This document shows, piece after piece, positions 6,943 to 15,238 of a DNA stretch of 64,000 nucleotides (position 1 is the stretch's first letter; each line of letters starts with the position of its first letter). Position numbers and translations under genes: made by a program. The notes under the pieces were generated by a model. That model was not told the origin of the DNA and ran no database searches. It saw only the letters and a list, made by a program, of their open reading frames with translations. The DNA is from Nioella aestuarii (GTDB lineage Bacteria; Pseudomonadota; Alphaproteobacteria; Rhodobacterales; Rhodobacteraceae): contig NZ_JBPBBA010000021.1 of NCBI RefSeq assembly GCF_050896395.1, positions 6,175 through 70,174 of the forward strand. The letters run 5' to 3'.

Positions 6943-8628
6943 CTAGCCTCCCCGGTGTTTGAAGCTGTCGCGGCGGAAGGAATAGAGCGCGGCGGGATCG
7001 ACGGCCACGTCCACCACGGCGGGCTTGCCGCAGTCCAGCGCCGCCTTGATGCAATCGGCCACCTCATCCAGCGTTTCCGCCTTGAAGCCTGCCGCGCCGT
7101 AAAGCTCCGCCAGCTTGTCGAAGGGCGGGCTGGAGATATCGGCGCCGATATAGCGCTGGCCGAAGAAATCACGCTGATAGGCTTTCTCCGCCCCCCAACA
7201 GCCGTTGTTCATGACCACGTTCACGGTGTTGATGCCGCAATCAACCGCGGTGGACAGTTCCGACACCGTCATGCCGAAACCCCCGTCGCCCATCAGGCTG
7301 ACAACGGGCCGGTCGGGCATGGCGAGTTTCACGCCAAGACCTGCGGCAAAGGAAAAGCCCACAAGGCCGAAATCGAGCGGGGTGAAGAGGCTCTTGGGTT
7401 GCCAATAGTTCATCGCATCCGTGGCCTGCAAACACAGGGTCCCCGCATCCATGGTCAGGGCGCTCTCTTTCGGCAACACGTCGCGCAGCGTCTTGAACAG
7501 GCCCGAGGGCTGGATGGGCAGCGTCGCCACATCCGCGTCTGCATCGCGTTTGGCCAGATACGCCTGCCGCTCGGTCTTGTAGGCCGCCGTCCAGGCCTCC
7601 GCCAATTTGCGGTCATCGAGTTTCGCCAGCGCCACCACCAGTTGCCGCGCCGCCGTTGGCGCATCGGCCAGGATGCCAAGGGTCGAGGGGAAGTATCGCC
7701 CGATCGCGGTCGGTTCCTGCTCGATCTGGATGATCGCGGCGTCGCGGTTGATGTTGTCGTAGCTGTAGAAGGTGGAGTTGAAGCCAAGCCGCGTGCCAAG
7801 CGCCAGGATCACGTCGGCCTCTTTCACCAACCGGGATGCCACCGGGTTGCCGCGCGGGCCCATCTGGCCTGCGTTGAGCGGATGGCCAAAAGGCAGAGCG
7901 TCACCATGGCCGGGTGAAGTGACGATGGGACAGCCCGCCGCCTCTGCCAGTGCAAGCGCGTCATCGGCGGCCCCGGTCATCTTGATGCCGCCCCCGGCAA
8001 CAATCACCGGACGTTCAGCATCGCGCAGCATGGCGGCGGCCTTGGCAATCGCATCCTCCGCCCCGGCAGCAGGGGCATAGGCATAGGTTTCAGGGCCATG
8101 AAGCGGCTCGAAATCGGCTTCTCCCGACAGCACGTCGCGCGGCAGGTTCAGCTGCACCGGGCCCTTGCGGGGGGCTTGCGCCACACGAAAGGCTTCGCGC
8201 ACCATTTCCGACACCCGGTCAGTGCTGGTCGCGGTCCAGGTCTTCTTGGTAATCGGGGTGAAGAGCGCCTCCTGGTCGACCTCCTGAAAGGCGTCCCGGT
8301 ATTTATGGGCAGAGGACAGCATTCCCGCGATGGACACGACCGGCGAGTAGGCCGCCTTGGCCTGCGCAAGCCCCGTGACAAGGTTGGTGGCCCCCGGCCC
8401 GTTCTGGCCAGCGAGGATCACCCCGGCCCGGCCTGAAGCGCGGGCAAATCCATCTGCCATATGCGTCCCAGTGCGTTCGTCATGCACCCCGATGAACCGG
8501 ATCTCGGGCGCGTCATAGAGCGCATCTAACATCTCCATCGTGGCCGAGCCGATGAGCCCGAAAATGTGATCCACCTTTTCGGCCTTCAGGGCCTCGACCG
8601 CCGCTTGACCGCCTGTCAGTTTCGTCAT
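6943..8628 (-). CDS. Thiamine-diphosphate-dependent enzyme (acetolactate synthase/decarboxylase-like)
   Basis: 561 residues with the three-domain layout of the family. The N-terminal pyrimidine-binding domain has HIFGLIGSATMEMLDAL, HDERTGTHMADGFARASG (with the usual catalytic Glu replaced in part by the HDERT pattern) and NGPGATNLVTGLAQA. The central domain covers about 190-330. The C-terminal PP domain has LMGDGGFGMTVSEL to NNGCWG, the GDG-N metal site, near residues 435-465. Likely reactions are 2-oxo acid decarboxylation or carboligation. Neighbours (hydrolase, AA_synth protein, flavin monooxygenase) suggest a step in degradation of an aromatic or heterocyclic compound. It is not a biosynthetic IlvB: no regulatory small-subunit gene is adjacent. 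Confidence 0.85.
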   Translation of the reverse strand: MTKLTGGQAAVEALKAEKVDHIFGLIGSATMEMLDALYDAPEIRFIGVHDERTGTHMADGFARASGRAGVILAGQNGPGATNLVTGLAQAKAAYSPVVSIAGMLSSAHKYRDAFQEVDQEALFTPITKKTWTATSTDRVSEMVREAFRVAQAPRKGPVQLNLPRDVLSGEADFEPLHGPETYAYAPAAGAEDAIAKAAAMLRDAERPVIVAGGGIKMTGAADDALALAEAAGCPIVTSPGHGDALPFGHPLNAGQMGPRGNPVASRLVKEADVILALGTRLGFNSTFYSYDNINRDAAIIQIEQEPTAIGRYFPSTLGILADAPTAARQLVVALAKLDDRKLAEAWTAAYKTERQAYLAKRDADADVATLPIQPSGLFKTLRDVLPKESALTMDAGTLCLQATDAMNYWQPKSLFTPLDFGLVGFSFAAGLGVKLAMPDRPVVSLMGDGGFGMTVSELSTAVDCGINTVNVVMNNGCWGAEKAYQRDFFGQRYIGADISSPPFDKLAELYGAAGFKAETLDEVADCIKAALDCGKPAVVDVAVDPAALYSFRRDSFKHRGG

Positions 8629-8652
8629 TGTCGCGTGTCCTTGTTCCTGACC

Positions 8653-9447
8653 TCAGCCCGTGTGACGGGAGAGGAAGTCTTTCGTCGGGCCGGTGAACAG
8701 ATCGGGCCGTTCCAGAAGGCCCAGATGCTGCAAGTCCGTCACGATGATGGTCTCTGCGCCTTCGATCTCGCTCGCGATGGCATGGCTCATAGCTGGAGTG
8801 CTGCCGCTGTCATTCTCGCAGGTCATGACCAGCGTTGGATGGGTGATGGGCGGATCGGGCCGGATCAGTTCTGTGACGCCAGCCGCCAGCACGTAGCGGT
8901 GGCCGGTGTAGTTGTCGGGGTCGTTGGCGAGCACGGTGTCCCGCACCCAGTTCACCGTGTCAGCGTGATCCGCAAGAAACCCCGGCGTGAACCAGCGTTT
9001 CAGCGTTTCCTCGATGGTCGCCGCAGGCCCCCCTGCCCCTGTGTCGCGCGCGCGTTGTTCTACCAGCGCCTGCGCCTCCGGGCTCCGTTCATGGGGAGAG
9101 TTCTGGATGACCAGCGCCGTGGCGCGGTCCGGGTGATCCATCGCAAAGCGCCGGTTGATCATGCCGCCGAGCGAGAAGCCCACCAAAGCGGCCTTCTCGA
9201 TCCCCAGATGATCCAGCAGCCGGACGATCTGCTCCGACAACACCGTCAGGCTCGGGGTTTCGCCCGGCAGGGCACTTTCCCCGTGACCGCAAAGGTCATA
9301 GGTCAGCACCCGGAACCGGTCGGCAAATGCAGGGACGTGATCGGTCCACGTCGCCCGCGTCAGCCCGAGCCCGTGGATCAGAACCACCACCGGCGCGCCA
9401 TCAGGGCCCGTCAGATCATAGGCGGTGCCATCGGGGGCGATTGCCAT
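8653..9447 (-). CDS. Alpha/beta hydrolase (PcaD-like)
   Basis: 264 residues, alpha/beta-hydrolase fold. Visible are the oxyanion strand VVLIHGLGLTRATW, the nucleophile elbow GFSLGGM (about residue 93), an acidic residue in MTCENDSG and the catalytic His in TDLQHLGLLERPDLF near the C-terminus. It resembles 3-oxoadipate enol-lactonases and related C-C or ester hydrolases. It lies 24 bases upstream of the TPP gene and three bases downstream of the AA_synth gene in the same transcript, so it probably opens a lactone, ester or amide intermediate of the pathway. Confidence 0.87.
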   Translation of the reverse strand: MAIAPDGTAYDLTGPDGAPVVVLIHGLGLTRATWTDHVPAFADRFRVLTYDLCGHGESALPGETPSLTVLSEQIVRLLDHLGIEKAALVGFSLGGMINRRFAMDHPDRATALVIQNSPHERSPEAQALVEQRARDTGAGGPAATIEETLKRWFTPGFLADHADTVNWVRDTVLANDPDNYTGHRYVLAAGVTELIRPDPPITHPTLVMTCENDSGSTPAMSHAIASEIEGAETIIVTDLQHLGLLERPDLFTGPTKDFLSRHTG

Positions 9448-9450
9448 CGC

Positions 9451-10047
9451 CTACACCCCCGCCGGGTTGTCGACGGAGCGGCCCATTTCCTCCAGATCCT
9501 CGTAGCGGTTGCCGATCCGGTGATGCGGATGTCCGCCGAGGCTGCCGCCAAGCGCCACGATGATCTCATCCTCCGCAGGGGCGTCGGGGATCGTGGTTTG
9601 CAGCGTCTGGTAGTGGGACCGCCGCCCGCCATCATCCTTGTCCATCATCGGGATGGTGATGGTGCAACCCGCCGCACCCCGCGTGTTGGAAAAGACCAGA
9701 TAGGTCTTGGCATCAATCGCCTCGCGCAGTTGGTTGCCGAACCACAGCGAATGGGTCAGCGCCTGAGCGTGTTCCACCTCGCCGCCCATGCCGACTACCG
9801 ACGCCTTGCCGACCCCTTCGATAGTGCCGCCCGACAGGCGCAGCAATTCTTCGGTCAGAAGTTTGCCAAGCGGCGGGCAATGTTCACGGATCTCTGGCTT
9901 CAGGTCCTCCACGAAGCCACGCCCGAACCAAGGGTTCCGGATCACCGCCATCGCGGCGAACATGCGGGTGGGCTCAGGCACCTCGCGGCCCCCTTCCACA
10001 TGGGTGGTTTGAGTCATCGTGAGGATACGGCGGATTTCTACGGCCAT
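9451..10047 (-). CDS. AA_synth family protein (function unknown)
   Basis: 198 residues. The core (MAVIRNPWFGRGFVEDL, VGMGGEVEHAQALTH, YLVFSNTRGAAGCTITIPMMDKDD, VALGGSLGGHPHHRIG) matches the family usually named amino acid synthesis protein (AA_synth), for which I know no established reaction. Conserved His, Glu and Asp residues suggest a metal-dependent or hydrolytic enzyme. The partners here, a luciferase-like monooxygenase with its reductase, an aldehyde dehydrogenase and a hydrolase, point to degradation of an organic ring compound. The family is assigned by pattern recognition only. Confidence 0.75.
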   Translation of the reverse strand: MAVEIRRILTMTQTTHVEGGREVPEPTRMFAAMAVIRNPWFGRGFVEDLKPEIREHCPPLGKLLTEELLRLSGGTIEGVGKASVVGMGGEVEHAQALTHSLWFGNQLREAIDAKTYLVFSNTRGAAGCTITIPMMDKDDGGRRSHYQTLQTTIPDAPAEDEIIVALGGSLGGHPHHRIGNRYEDLEEMGRSVDNPAGV

Positions 10048-10083
10048 GGTCTGTCAATTCCTGTTCGCATGTATGTCTTGGTG

Positions 10084-11115
10084 TCAGGCGTAAGCCGGCA
10101 TGACCTTGTCGATGAAGAGCTTCAGGCTCTCCTTCTGCTGGTCCATGTCCATGCCCATGGAGGCGTAATAGATGAAGGAATCCACCCCGATAGCTTCGTA
10201 AAGCTTGAGCTTTTCAATCACCGTCTCAGGCGTGCCAAACATCAGGTTTTCTTCCAGCATCACCGGATCGACGCGGAAATTGCCCTCCAGTTCCTCGGCG
10301 TTCACCGTATCGGGGAAGCCGTTGCGGACTTCGCCTGTTTTGGTCATCAGATTGCCGAACATCGCCAGCTGCACCCGGATCGCGGCCAGCGCCCGCTGGC
10401 GGTCTTCCTCGGACTCATACACGGCGGTGTGGCGCATCATCGCCCATTGGCCCTTGAAGGGCCCATGCTTGGCGATGGCATCGTCCAGCCGTCCGCGATA
10501 GCTTTCCGCCTCGCTCATCGGCATGGTCAGGGGCCAGCTCATGATATTGCAGCCGTGTTCGACCGCGTAGTCGAACGTGATCGGCGCTCGGGCGGCAACC
10601 CAGATCGGCACGTCGTCTTGCAGAGGTTTCGGACAAGAGGTCGCCTTGGGGAAGTGCCAGAATTCGCCGTTGTGCTCGTAATCGCCCTTCCACAGCTCCT
10701 TCACCACCGGAAGCATTTCCTGCATGTAGCGCCAGCTGTCGCGCTGATCGAGACCGGGTTTCATCCGGTCGAACTCGCGCTGATAGGCCCCCGAACCGAT
10801 ACCGAATTCCAGCCGCCCCTCGCTGGTCAGGTCAAGGAACGCCGCCTCTCCGGCGAGGTTGATCGGATGCCAATAGGCCGCGTTCACGACACCGACGCCA
10901 AGGCGGATGTTCTTCGCATGCTCGCCCCACCAGGTCAGGATCTGGAACGGGTTCGGCGCGATGGTCATCTCCAGCGCGTGGTGTTCGGCGGCCCAGACAA
11001 TCTCGAAGCCCGCTTCATCGGCCATTTTGACCATCTCCAGCGTGTGGTCACGGACGTCGCGGATATCGACGTCAGGCGTCATGCGTTCGAGATTGATCGC
11101 GAGGTGAAACTTCAT
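10084..11115 (-). CDS. Luciferase-like flavin-dependent monooxygenase
   Basis: 343 residues, bacterial-luciferase (LLM) TIM-barrel family, using reduced FMN and oxygen to hydroxylate or cleave its substrate. Family patterns are VKMADEAGFEIVWAAEHHA, PFQILTWWGEHAKNIRLGVGVV, FLDLTSEGRLEFGIGSGAYQREF and PIWVAARAPITFDYAVEHG. The operon also encodes a flavin reductase at its 5' end, which would supply reduced flavin, so the pair forms a two-component monooxygenase. It is the probable ring-attacking enzyme of this operon; the substrate is unknown. Confidence 0.9.
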   Translation of the reverse strand: MKFHLAINLERMTPDVDIRDVRDHTLEMVKMADEAGFEIVWAAEHHALEMTIAPNPFQILTWWGEHAKNIRLGVGVVNAAYWHPINLAGEAAFLDLTSEGRLEFGIGSGAYQREFDRMKPGLDQRDSWRYMQEMLPVVKELWKGDYEHNGEFWHFPKATSCPKPLQDDVPIWVAARAPITFDYAVEHGCNIMSWPLTMPMSEAESYRGRLDDAIAKHGPFKGQWAMMRHTAVYESEEDRQRALAAIRVQLAMFGNLMTKTGEVRNGFPDTVNAEELEGNFRVDPVMLEENLMFGTPETVIEKLKLYEAIGVDSFIYYASMGMDMDQQKESLKLFIDKVMPAYA

Positions 11116-11125
11116 TGTGTGATCC

Positions 11126-12601
11126 TCAACGGGGTTGGAAGGGGCTGGCGATGGGATCGTCGGACATGTTCATCCAGACGGTCTTGGGGCGGGTGAAATC
11201 CCACAGCGCCTGAAAGCCGCTTTCGCGCCCGTAGCCAGAGTTTTTCATGCCGCCGAATTCCGCGATTGGGGAAATCGCGCGGTAGGTATTGACCCAGACG
11301 ATCCCTGCCTTGATGCGCTTGGACATGCGCAGGGCACGGGCATTGTTGCGGGTGAAGATGCCGGCGGCGAGGCCGTGGACAGTGTCATTGGCGAGTTCCA
11401 ACGCCTCCTCCTCGGTGCGAAAGCGCTGCACCGCAAGGACGGGGCCAAACAGTTCCGTGTCCACAATGGTCAGGTCATTGCGCGGGCAGTCGATGATCGT
11501 GGGCTCATAGTAGAGCCCCGGCAGCCCCTCGGGCCGCTTGCCGCCGACCAGCACTTTGCCGCCTTCCTCCTGCGCCAGCGCAACCTGCCGGGTGATGTGG
11601 TCAAGCTGTCCTTGCGTGCAGAGCGGCCCCATCTCGGTTTCTTCGGCCTGCGGATCACCGATCAGAATGCCTTGGGCGATGCCAACCATTCGGGCCAGGA
11701 AGTCATCGGCGATATCCTCGTGAAGGTAGAGCCGCGACCCCGCCACACAGCTTTGCCCCGACGCCGCAAATATGCCCGCGACCGAGCCGTTTACGGCGCT
11801 TTCAATGTCCGCGTCGTCAAACACGATGAAGGGGGACTTGCCGCCCAGTTCAAGCGACACTTCCGCGAAGTTTTCCGCCGAGTTGCGCACCACATGCCGG
11901 GCCGCAGCCGGGCCGCCGGTAAAGGCGATGCGGGCGACCAGCGGGTGTTTCGTCAGCGCCTCGCCGCAGGCGACGCCTCCGGTGACAATATTGACGACGC
12001 CATCGGGAATGCCGGCCTCAGCGACAAGCTTGCCAAACTCCAGCAGCGGCGCAGATGCATGTTCGGAGGCCTTCAGAACGATGGTGTTGCCGGTTGCCAG
12101 CGCCGGGCCGATCTTGACCGCGCTCAGGAACATCTGAGAGTTCCACGGGATCACGGCAGCGATCACACCAAGCGGTTCGCGGTTGGTGAAAACGAACATG
12201 TCCGGCTTGTCTATGGGCAGCGTTTCGCCGTGGATTTTATCGGCAGCACCCGCGTAAAACCTAAGGAATTCCGCGATATAGCTGGCCTGCCAGCGGGTTT
12301 CCTTGAACATCTTGCCGGTGTCGCGCGTCTCGATCCGGCCAATATGTTCCGAGTTTTCAGCCAACAGATCCGCCAGCCGACCGAGGCATTTGCCCCGTTC
12401 TGTCGGCGTCATCTGCCCCCAGGGACCATCCAGCGCCGCATGGGCGGCCCGCACCGCGCGATCCACATCCTCGGGCGTCGCTTCGGGGATCTCGCACCAG
12501 TCGTCGCCGGTTGCCGGGTCGAAGGTTGTGAAGCGCGCGGCACTTGTGGCCTGAACCCACTCGCCACCGATCAGCATGTCATATCGCTGCAACTCGCCCA
12601 T
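11126..12601 (-). CDS. NAD(P)-dependent aldehyde dehydrogenase
   Basis: 491 residues, a standard ALDH length. Motifs are VIPWNSQM for the cofactor pocket, SLELGGKSPFIVFDDAD with the catalytic Glu near residue 250, GQSCVAGSR with the catalytic Cys near 285, and ELFGPVLAVQRF. It is closest in pattern to semialdehyde dehydrogenases of aromatic catabolism (GabD/HpaE-like). It overlaps the flavin reductase stop by one base (TGATG) and lies ten bases upstream of the monooxygenase, so it probably oxidises the aldehyde released after monooxygenation. Confidence 0.92.
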   Translation of the reverse strand: MGELQRYDMLIGGEWVQATSAARFTTFDPATGDDWCEIPEATPEDVDRAVRAAHAALDGPWGQMTPTERGKCLGRLADLLAENSEHIGRIETRDTGKMFKETRWQASYIAEFLRFYAGAADKIHGETLPIDKPDMFVFTNREPLGVIAAVIPWNSQMFLSAVKIGPALATGNTIVLKASEHASAPLLEFGKLVAEAGIPDGVVNIVTGGVACGEALTKHPLVARIAFTGGPAAARHVVRNSAENFAEVSLELGGKSPFIVFDDADIESAVNGSVAGIFAASGQSCVAGSRLYLHEDIADDFLARMVGIAQGILIGDPQAEETEMGPLCTQGQLDHITRQVALAQEEGGKVLVGGKRPEGLPGLYYEPTIIDCPRNDLTIVDTELFGPVLAVQRFRTEEEALELANDTVHGLAAGIFTRNNARALRMSKRIKAGIVWVNTYRAISPIAEFGGMKNSGYGRESGFQALWDFTRPKTVWMNMSDDPIASPFQPR

Positions 12602-13134
12602 CAGTTCACGGCCCCCATGGTTTGAAGGGTTTTCGGTGTGACGCGGTGATAGGCCCCGTCGAGGTAGGTCAACGGCTCTCGGTCGCCCTGATCGACGGCC
12701 TCGACCCGGCCAAAGACGACAAGATGACTGCCCGACTTCACCACATTATCGACGGTGCAAGCGAAGCTTGTCGCACCCTCGATCTGCGGCGGCATACCCT
12801 TGGCGCCAAGGCACGGGATACCCGTGAAGCGATCTGCGATTTCGTGGTCATGGGCACCGGCGAAGCGGTCCGCGACGCGATCACTGTGATCGGGCAGCAC
12901 GTTGACGCAGAAGCGCCCGTTTGCCTCAACCACCGCGGCGATGCGGCTTTTGGAATGCAGGCACACCAAAACTGTCGGTGGATCGGCCGAAACTGATGAG
13001 AAGGCGCTGACGGTCGCCCCGTGCCGACCGGCGTCGCCATCGGTGGTGACGACGGTCACGCTGGATGCCACGCGGCGCATGGCGCTGATGAATTCAGACC
13101 GCTCGACTGCGGGTGTCGGGGGTGTCCCCTGCAT
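12601..13134 (-). CDS. Flavin reductase (two-component monooxygenase partner)
   Basis: 177 residues, flavin-reductase-like split-barrel fold. Signatures are AMRRVASSVTVVTTDG, GATVSAFSSVSADPPTVLVCLHSKSRIAAVVEANGRFCVNVL and HLVVFGRVEAVD. It reduces FMN or FAD with NAD(P)H and hands it to an oxygenase. It is the promoter-proximal gene of the eight-gene minus-strand unit, and the luciferase-like oxygenase is two genes downstream. The upstream region is shared with a divergent LysR regulator. Confidence 0.9.
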   Translation of the reverse strand: MQGTPPTPAVERSEFISAMRRVASSVTVVTTDGDAGRHGATVSAFSSVSADPPTVLVCLHSKSRIAAVVEANGRFCVNVLPDHSDRVADRFAGAHDHEIADRFTGIPCLGAKGMPPQIEGATSFACTVDNVVKSGSHLVVFGRVEAVDQGDREPLTYLDGAYHRVTPKTLQTMGAVN

Positions 13135-13223
13135 CGCAACCTCCCTTGCTCTGCCGATTTCGCGTTGAGGGAAAGGTTGCAGATTTCATCATATTTGTAT
13201 AACGAATTAAATTAAGCGATAAA

Positions 13224-13238
13224 TTCATATTTATTGAA
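13224..13238. promoter_or_regulatory. Candidate LysR-type binding site (T-N11-A)
   Basis: TTCA-N7-TGAA, an interrupted dyad of the T-N11-A kind, lies in the AT-rich divergent region about 10 bases before the LysR start and about 90 bases upstream of the flavin reductase operon. This is the usual arrangement for LysR autoregulation and activation of the divergent operon. Assigned by eye only. Confidence 0.4.
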
Positions 13239-13248
13239 CTGTGAGCCC

Positions 13249-14070
13249 GTGAACCTCGCCGCCCTGCAAACCTTCGTTGCCATTGTCGAAACCGGATCGC
13301 TCGTGCGCGCCTCGGAACGGTTGCATGTTACGCAATCAACCGTGACCATGCGCCTGAAAGCCTTGGAGTCCGAGCTTGGCCAGACCGTGCTCAATCGGCA
13401 AAAATCGGGCGTGACCCTGACGCCTGCCGGCACCAAACTGCTGAACTACGCTCAAATTATGATTGGCCTTTGGCGACAGGCCAAGCTGGAGGCAGGACTG
13501 CCTACGGGCGTCAACATGATCTGCAACTTCGGCTGCACGCCCGATCTCTGGCCGATCGGCGGCAAGCGCATCTTCGACATGATCCGCGCCCGCAATCCCG
13601 ATATTGCCCTTTCGGTCTATCACGGCAGCCCCGACGTACTGGACAGATGGATGGCGGCGGGCCAGATCGACCTGTGCCTGACCCGCGAACCAGTGGCGCG
13701 CAAGGGACAGTCAGTGATGGCGCTGCCCGCGGATGACCTGGCGCTCTATTCGGATCGCCCCGACACGCCTGTTCGCAGCGGCTCGAACTATATCTTTGTC
13801 GATTATGGCGAAGACTTCCGTCGCAGCCACGGCGAGGAATATCACGACGCGGGCACTGCTCGGACAACTTTCAACTCAGCCAGTGCCGCGCTGGACTTCC
13901 TGTTGGAAGTTGGAGGCTCGGTCTACCTTCCCCGCAGCCTGGTTGCATCGCGCCCTGATGCAGCCCGGCTGCATGAAATCAGCGAGGCGCCGCTCTTTGA
14001 GCTCGGCACATATCTTCTGATGCACGAAACAGCACGGAACAACTGGGGTTGGATCGTCGATGGCTTCTAG
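13249..14070 (+). CDS. LysR-family transcriptional regulator
   Basis: 273 residues from the GTG at 13249, chosen because NLAALQTFVAIVETGS is the usual LysR N-terminus; a TTG at 13234 would add five residues. The winged-helix domain spans about 1-60 (ASERLHVTQSTVTMRLKALESELG), followed by the linker helix and a periplasmic-binding-like effector domain to the end. It is transcribed divergently from the flavin reductase/ALDH/monooxygenase operon and very likely controls it in response to the substrate or an intermediate. Confidence 0.9.
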   Translation: MNLAALQTFVAIVETGSLVRASERLHVTQSTVTMRLKALESELGQTVLNRQKSGVTLTPAGTKLLNYAQIMIGLWRQAKLEAGLPTGVNMICNFGCTPDLWPIGGKRIFDMIRARNPDIALSVYHGSPDVLDRWMAAGQIDLCLTREPVARKGQSVMALPADDLALYSDRPDTPVRSGSNYIFVDYGEDFRRSHGEEYHDAGTARTTFNSASAALDFLLEVGGSVYLPRSLVASRPDAARLHEISEAPLFELGTYLLMHETARNNWGWIVDGF

Positions 14071-14095
14071 GCGGTTCGGCTATCATCTCGCGAAA

Positions 14096-14111
14096 AAGGA
14101 ACCGGTTGCAA
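14096..14111. promoter_or_regulatory. Candidate LacI-family operator upstream of the lacI-type gene
   Basis: AAGGAACCGGTTGCAA, 56 bases upstream of the LacI-family start, shares 13 of 16 bases with the perfect palindrome TTGCAACCGGTTGCAA found at 18436-18451 in the divergent promoter of the target genes. This fits weak autoregulation. Confidence 0.6.
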
Positions 14112-14166
14112 TCCGGTCCCGGCCACTGTCTGATTTCCGAAAAGGCCGTGAATTGGACAAGCGACA

Positions 14167-15168
14167 ATGACAGTGACCCTGAAGGATGTGGCAGAACGCG
14201 CGGGCGTGTCCCGCTCGGCCGTGTCACGGACCTTCACACCAGGAGCTTCCGTCTCGGCCAAGACCCGCGCAAAAGTGGAACGCGCGGCTGCTGAACTGGG
14301 ATATGCGCCAAGCGCGTTGGCCTCGGGCCTGTCGACCGGGCGCACCAAGCTGATCGGCCTGGTGTCCAACAACTTCCGCAACCCTATCTTCCTGGAAGTG
14401 TTTGACCTGTTCACCCGTGCCATTCAGGATCGGGGCTTGCGCCCCTTGTTGGTGAACCTGTCTGACGATACCGATCCTGATGCCGCAATCCGCATGTTAC
14501 GGCAGTATTCGGTGGATGCGGTGATCGTGGCCTCCTCTACCTTGTCACCCGCCTTCGCAGTGGATTGCAGTGCAGCGGGACTTCCGGTTGTTCACGCCTT
14601 TGGCCGCGCCACGGACCAGCTTCAGGTGCCGGTGGTCGGCATCGACAATGTAGAAGCGGGGCGAATGGCGGCGCGCGCGCTGCTGGCACGGGGCTATAGG
14701 GATATCGGCTTTCTGGGCGGCCCCGCAGGGGCAACCACCACGCAGGATCGCCTGGAGGGCCTGCGCAGAGAGCTATCGGGCCACGCGGGCATTCGGCTGA
14801 GGGAAAGCTTTGCAGGCGGCTATTCCCATGACGCTGGCGCGCGGGAAATGGCCCGGCTGATCACGGAGGAACCCCTGGCCGATGCCTATTTCTGTGGCGA
14901 TGACGTGGTTGCGATCGGCGCTCTCAGTGCGCTTCGGGCCGCCGGGCGGGAGGTTCCGCACGATGTCGGACTGATCGGGTTTAATGATATGGAGGCAGCG
15001 TCATGGGGATTGGTCAATCTAACCACGATCCGACAGCCACTGGACGCAATCATCGTCGCCTCGGTGGAGATGGCCATAACGCTATCTGAACAGAGCGGAT
15101 CGGCACCGATGTCGACGCTCCTGCCTCTCACGCTGGTTGAGCGCGGCACACTACGGCCCGAGGTCTGA
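14167..15168 (+). CDS. LacI-family transcriptional regulator
   Basis: 333 residues. The N-terminal helix-turn-helix reads TLKDVAERAGVSRSAVSR, the hinge helix ALASGLSTGRT, and the periplasmic-binding-like effector domain runs from about residue 60 (IGLVSNNFRNPIF). It is convergent with, and next to, a sugar-type catabolic locus. Two copies of a LacI-type palindrome centred on AACCGGTT (14096-14111 and 18436-18451) fit autoregulation and control of the divergent promoter of the inositol-like genes. The effector is probably an inositol or a derivative. Confidence 0.92.
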   Translation: MTVTLKDVAERAGVSRSAVSRTFTPGASVSAKTRAKVERAAAELGYAPSALASGLSTGRTKLIGLVSNNFRNPIFLEVFDLFTRAIQDRGLRPLLVNLSDDTDPDAAIRMLRQYSVDAVIVASSTLSPAFAVDCSAAGLPVVHAFGRATDQLQVPVVGIDNVEAGRMAARALLARGYRDIGFLGGPAGATTTQDRLEGLRRELSGHAGIRLRESFAGGYSHDAGAREMARLITEEPLADAYFCGDDVVAIGALSALRAAGREVPHDVGLIGFNDMEAASWGLVNLTTIRQPLDAIIVASVEMAITLSEQSGSAPMSTLLPLTLVERGTLRPEV

Positions 15169-15227
15169 GCGGGGAAGGCCCTTGGAAGGGCCTTTGACAC
15201 GCGGTTTCGAAACCGCGTCCCCGCTCA
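15166..15227. terminator. Nested three-stem structure between convergent genes
   Basis: An outer 9-bp stem (TGAGCGGGG at 15166-15174, CCCCGCTCA at 15219-15227) encloses two further hairpins: AAGGCCC/GGGCCTT (15175-15194) and a perfect 20-bp palindrome (15199-15218). It starts on the stop codon of the LacI gene and ends 12 bases before the convergent oxidoreductase stop. It probably ends transcription in both directions, although no U-tract is present. Confidence 0.6.
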
Positions 15228-15238
15228 CCTCACCAGTT

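Noticed and set aside
6058..7917. Long open frame on the plus strand (619 codons) opposite aroQ, the CMD-like gene and the TPP gene
   Set aside because: It is antisense to three genes with clear family motifs; its translation is rich in His, Arg and Gly with no domain, as expected in GC-rich DNA.
8566..11196. 876-codon plus-strand frame
   Set aside because: Antisense to the hydrolase, AA_synth and monooxygenase genes; no recognisable domain and unnatural residue composition.
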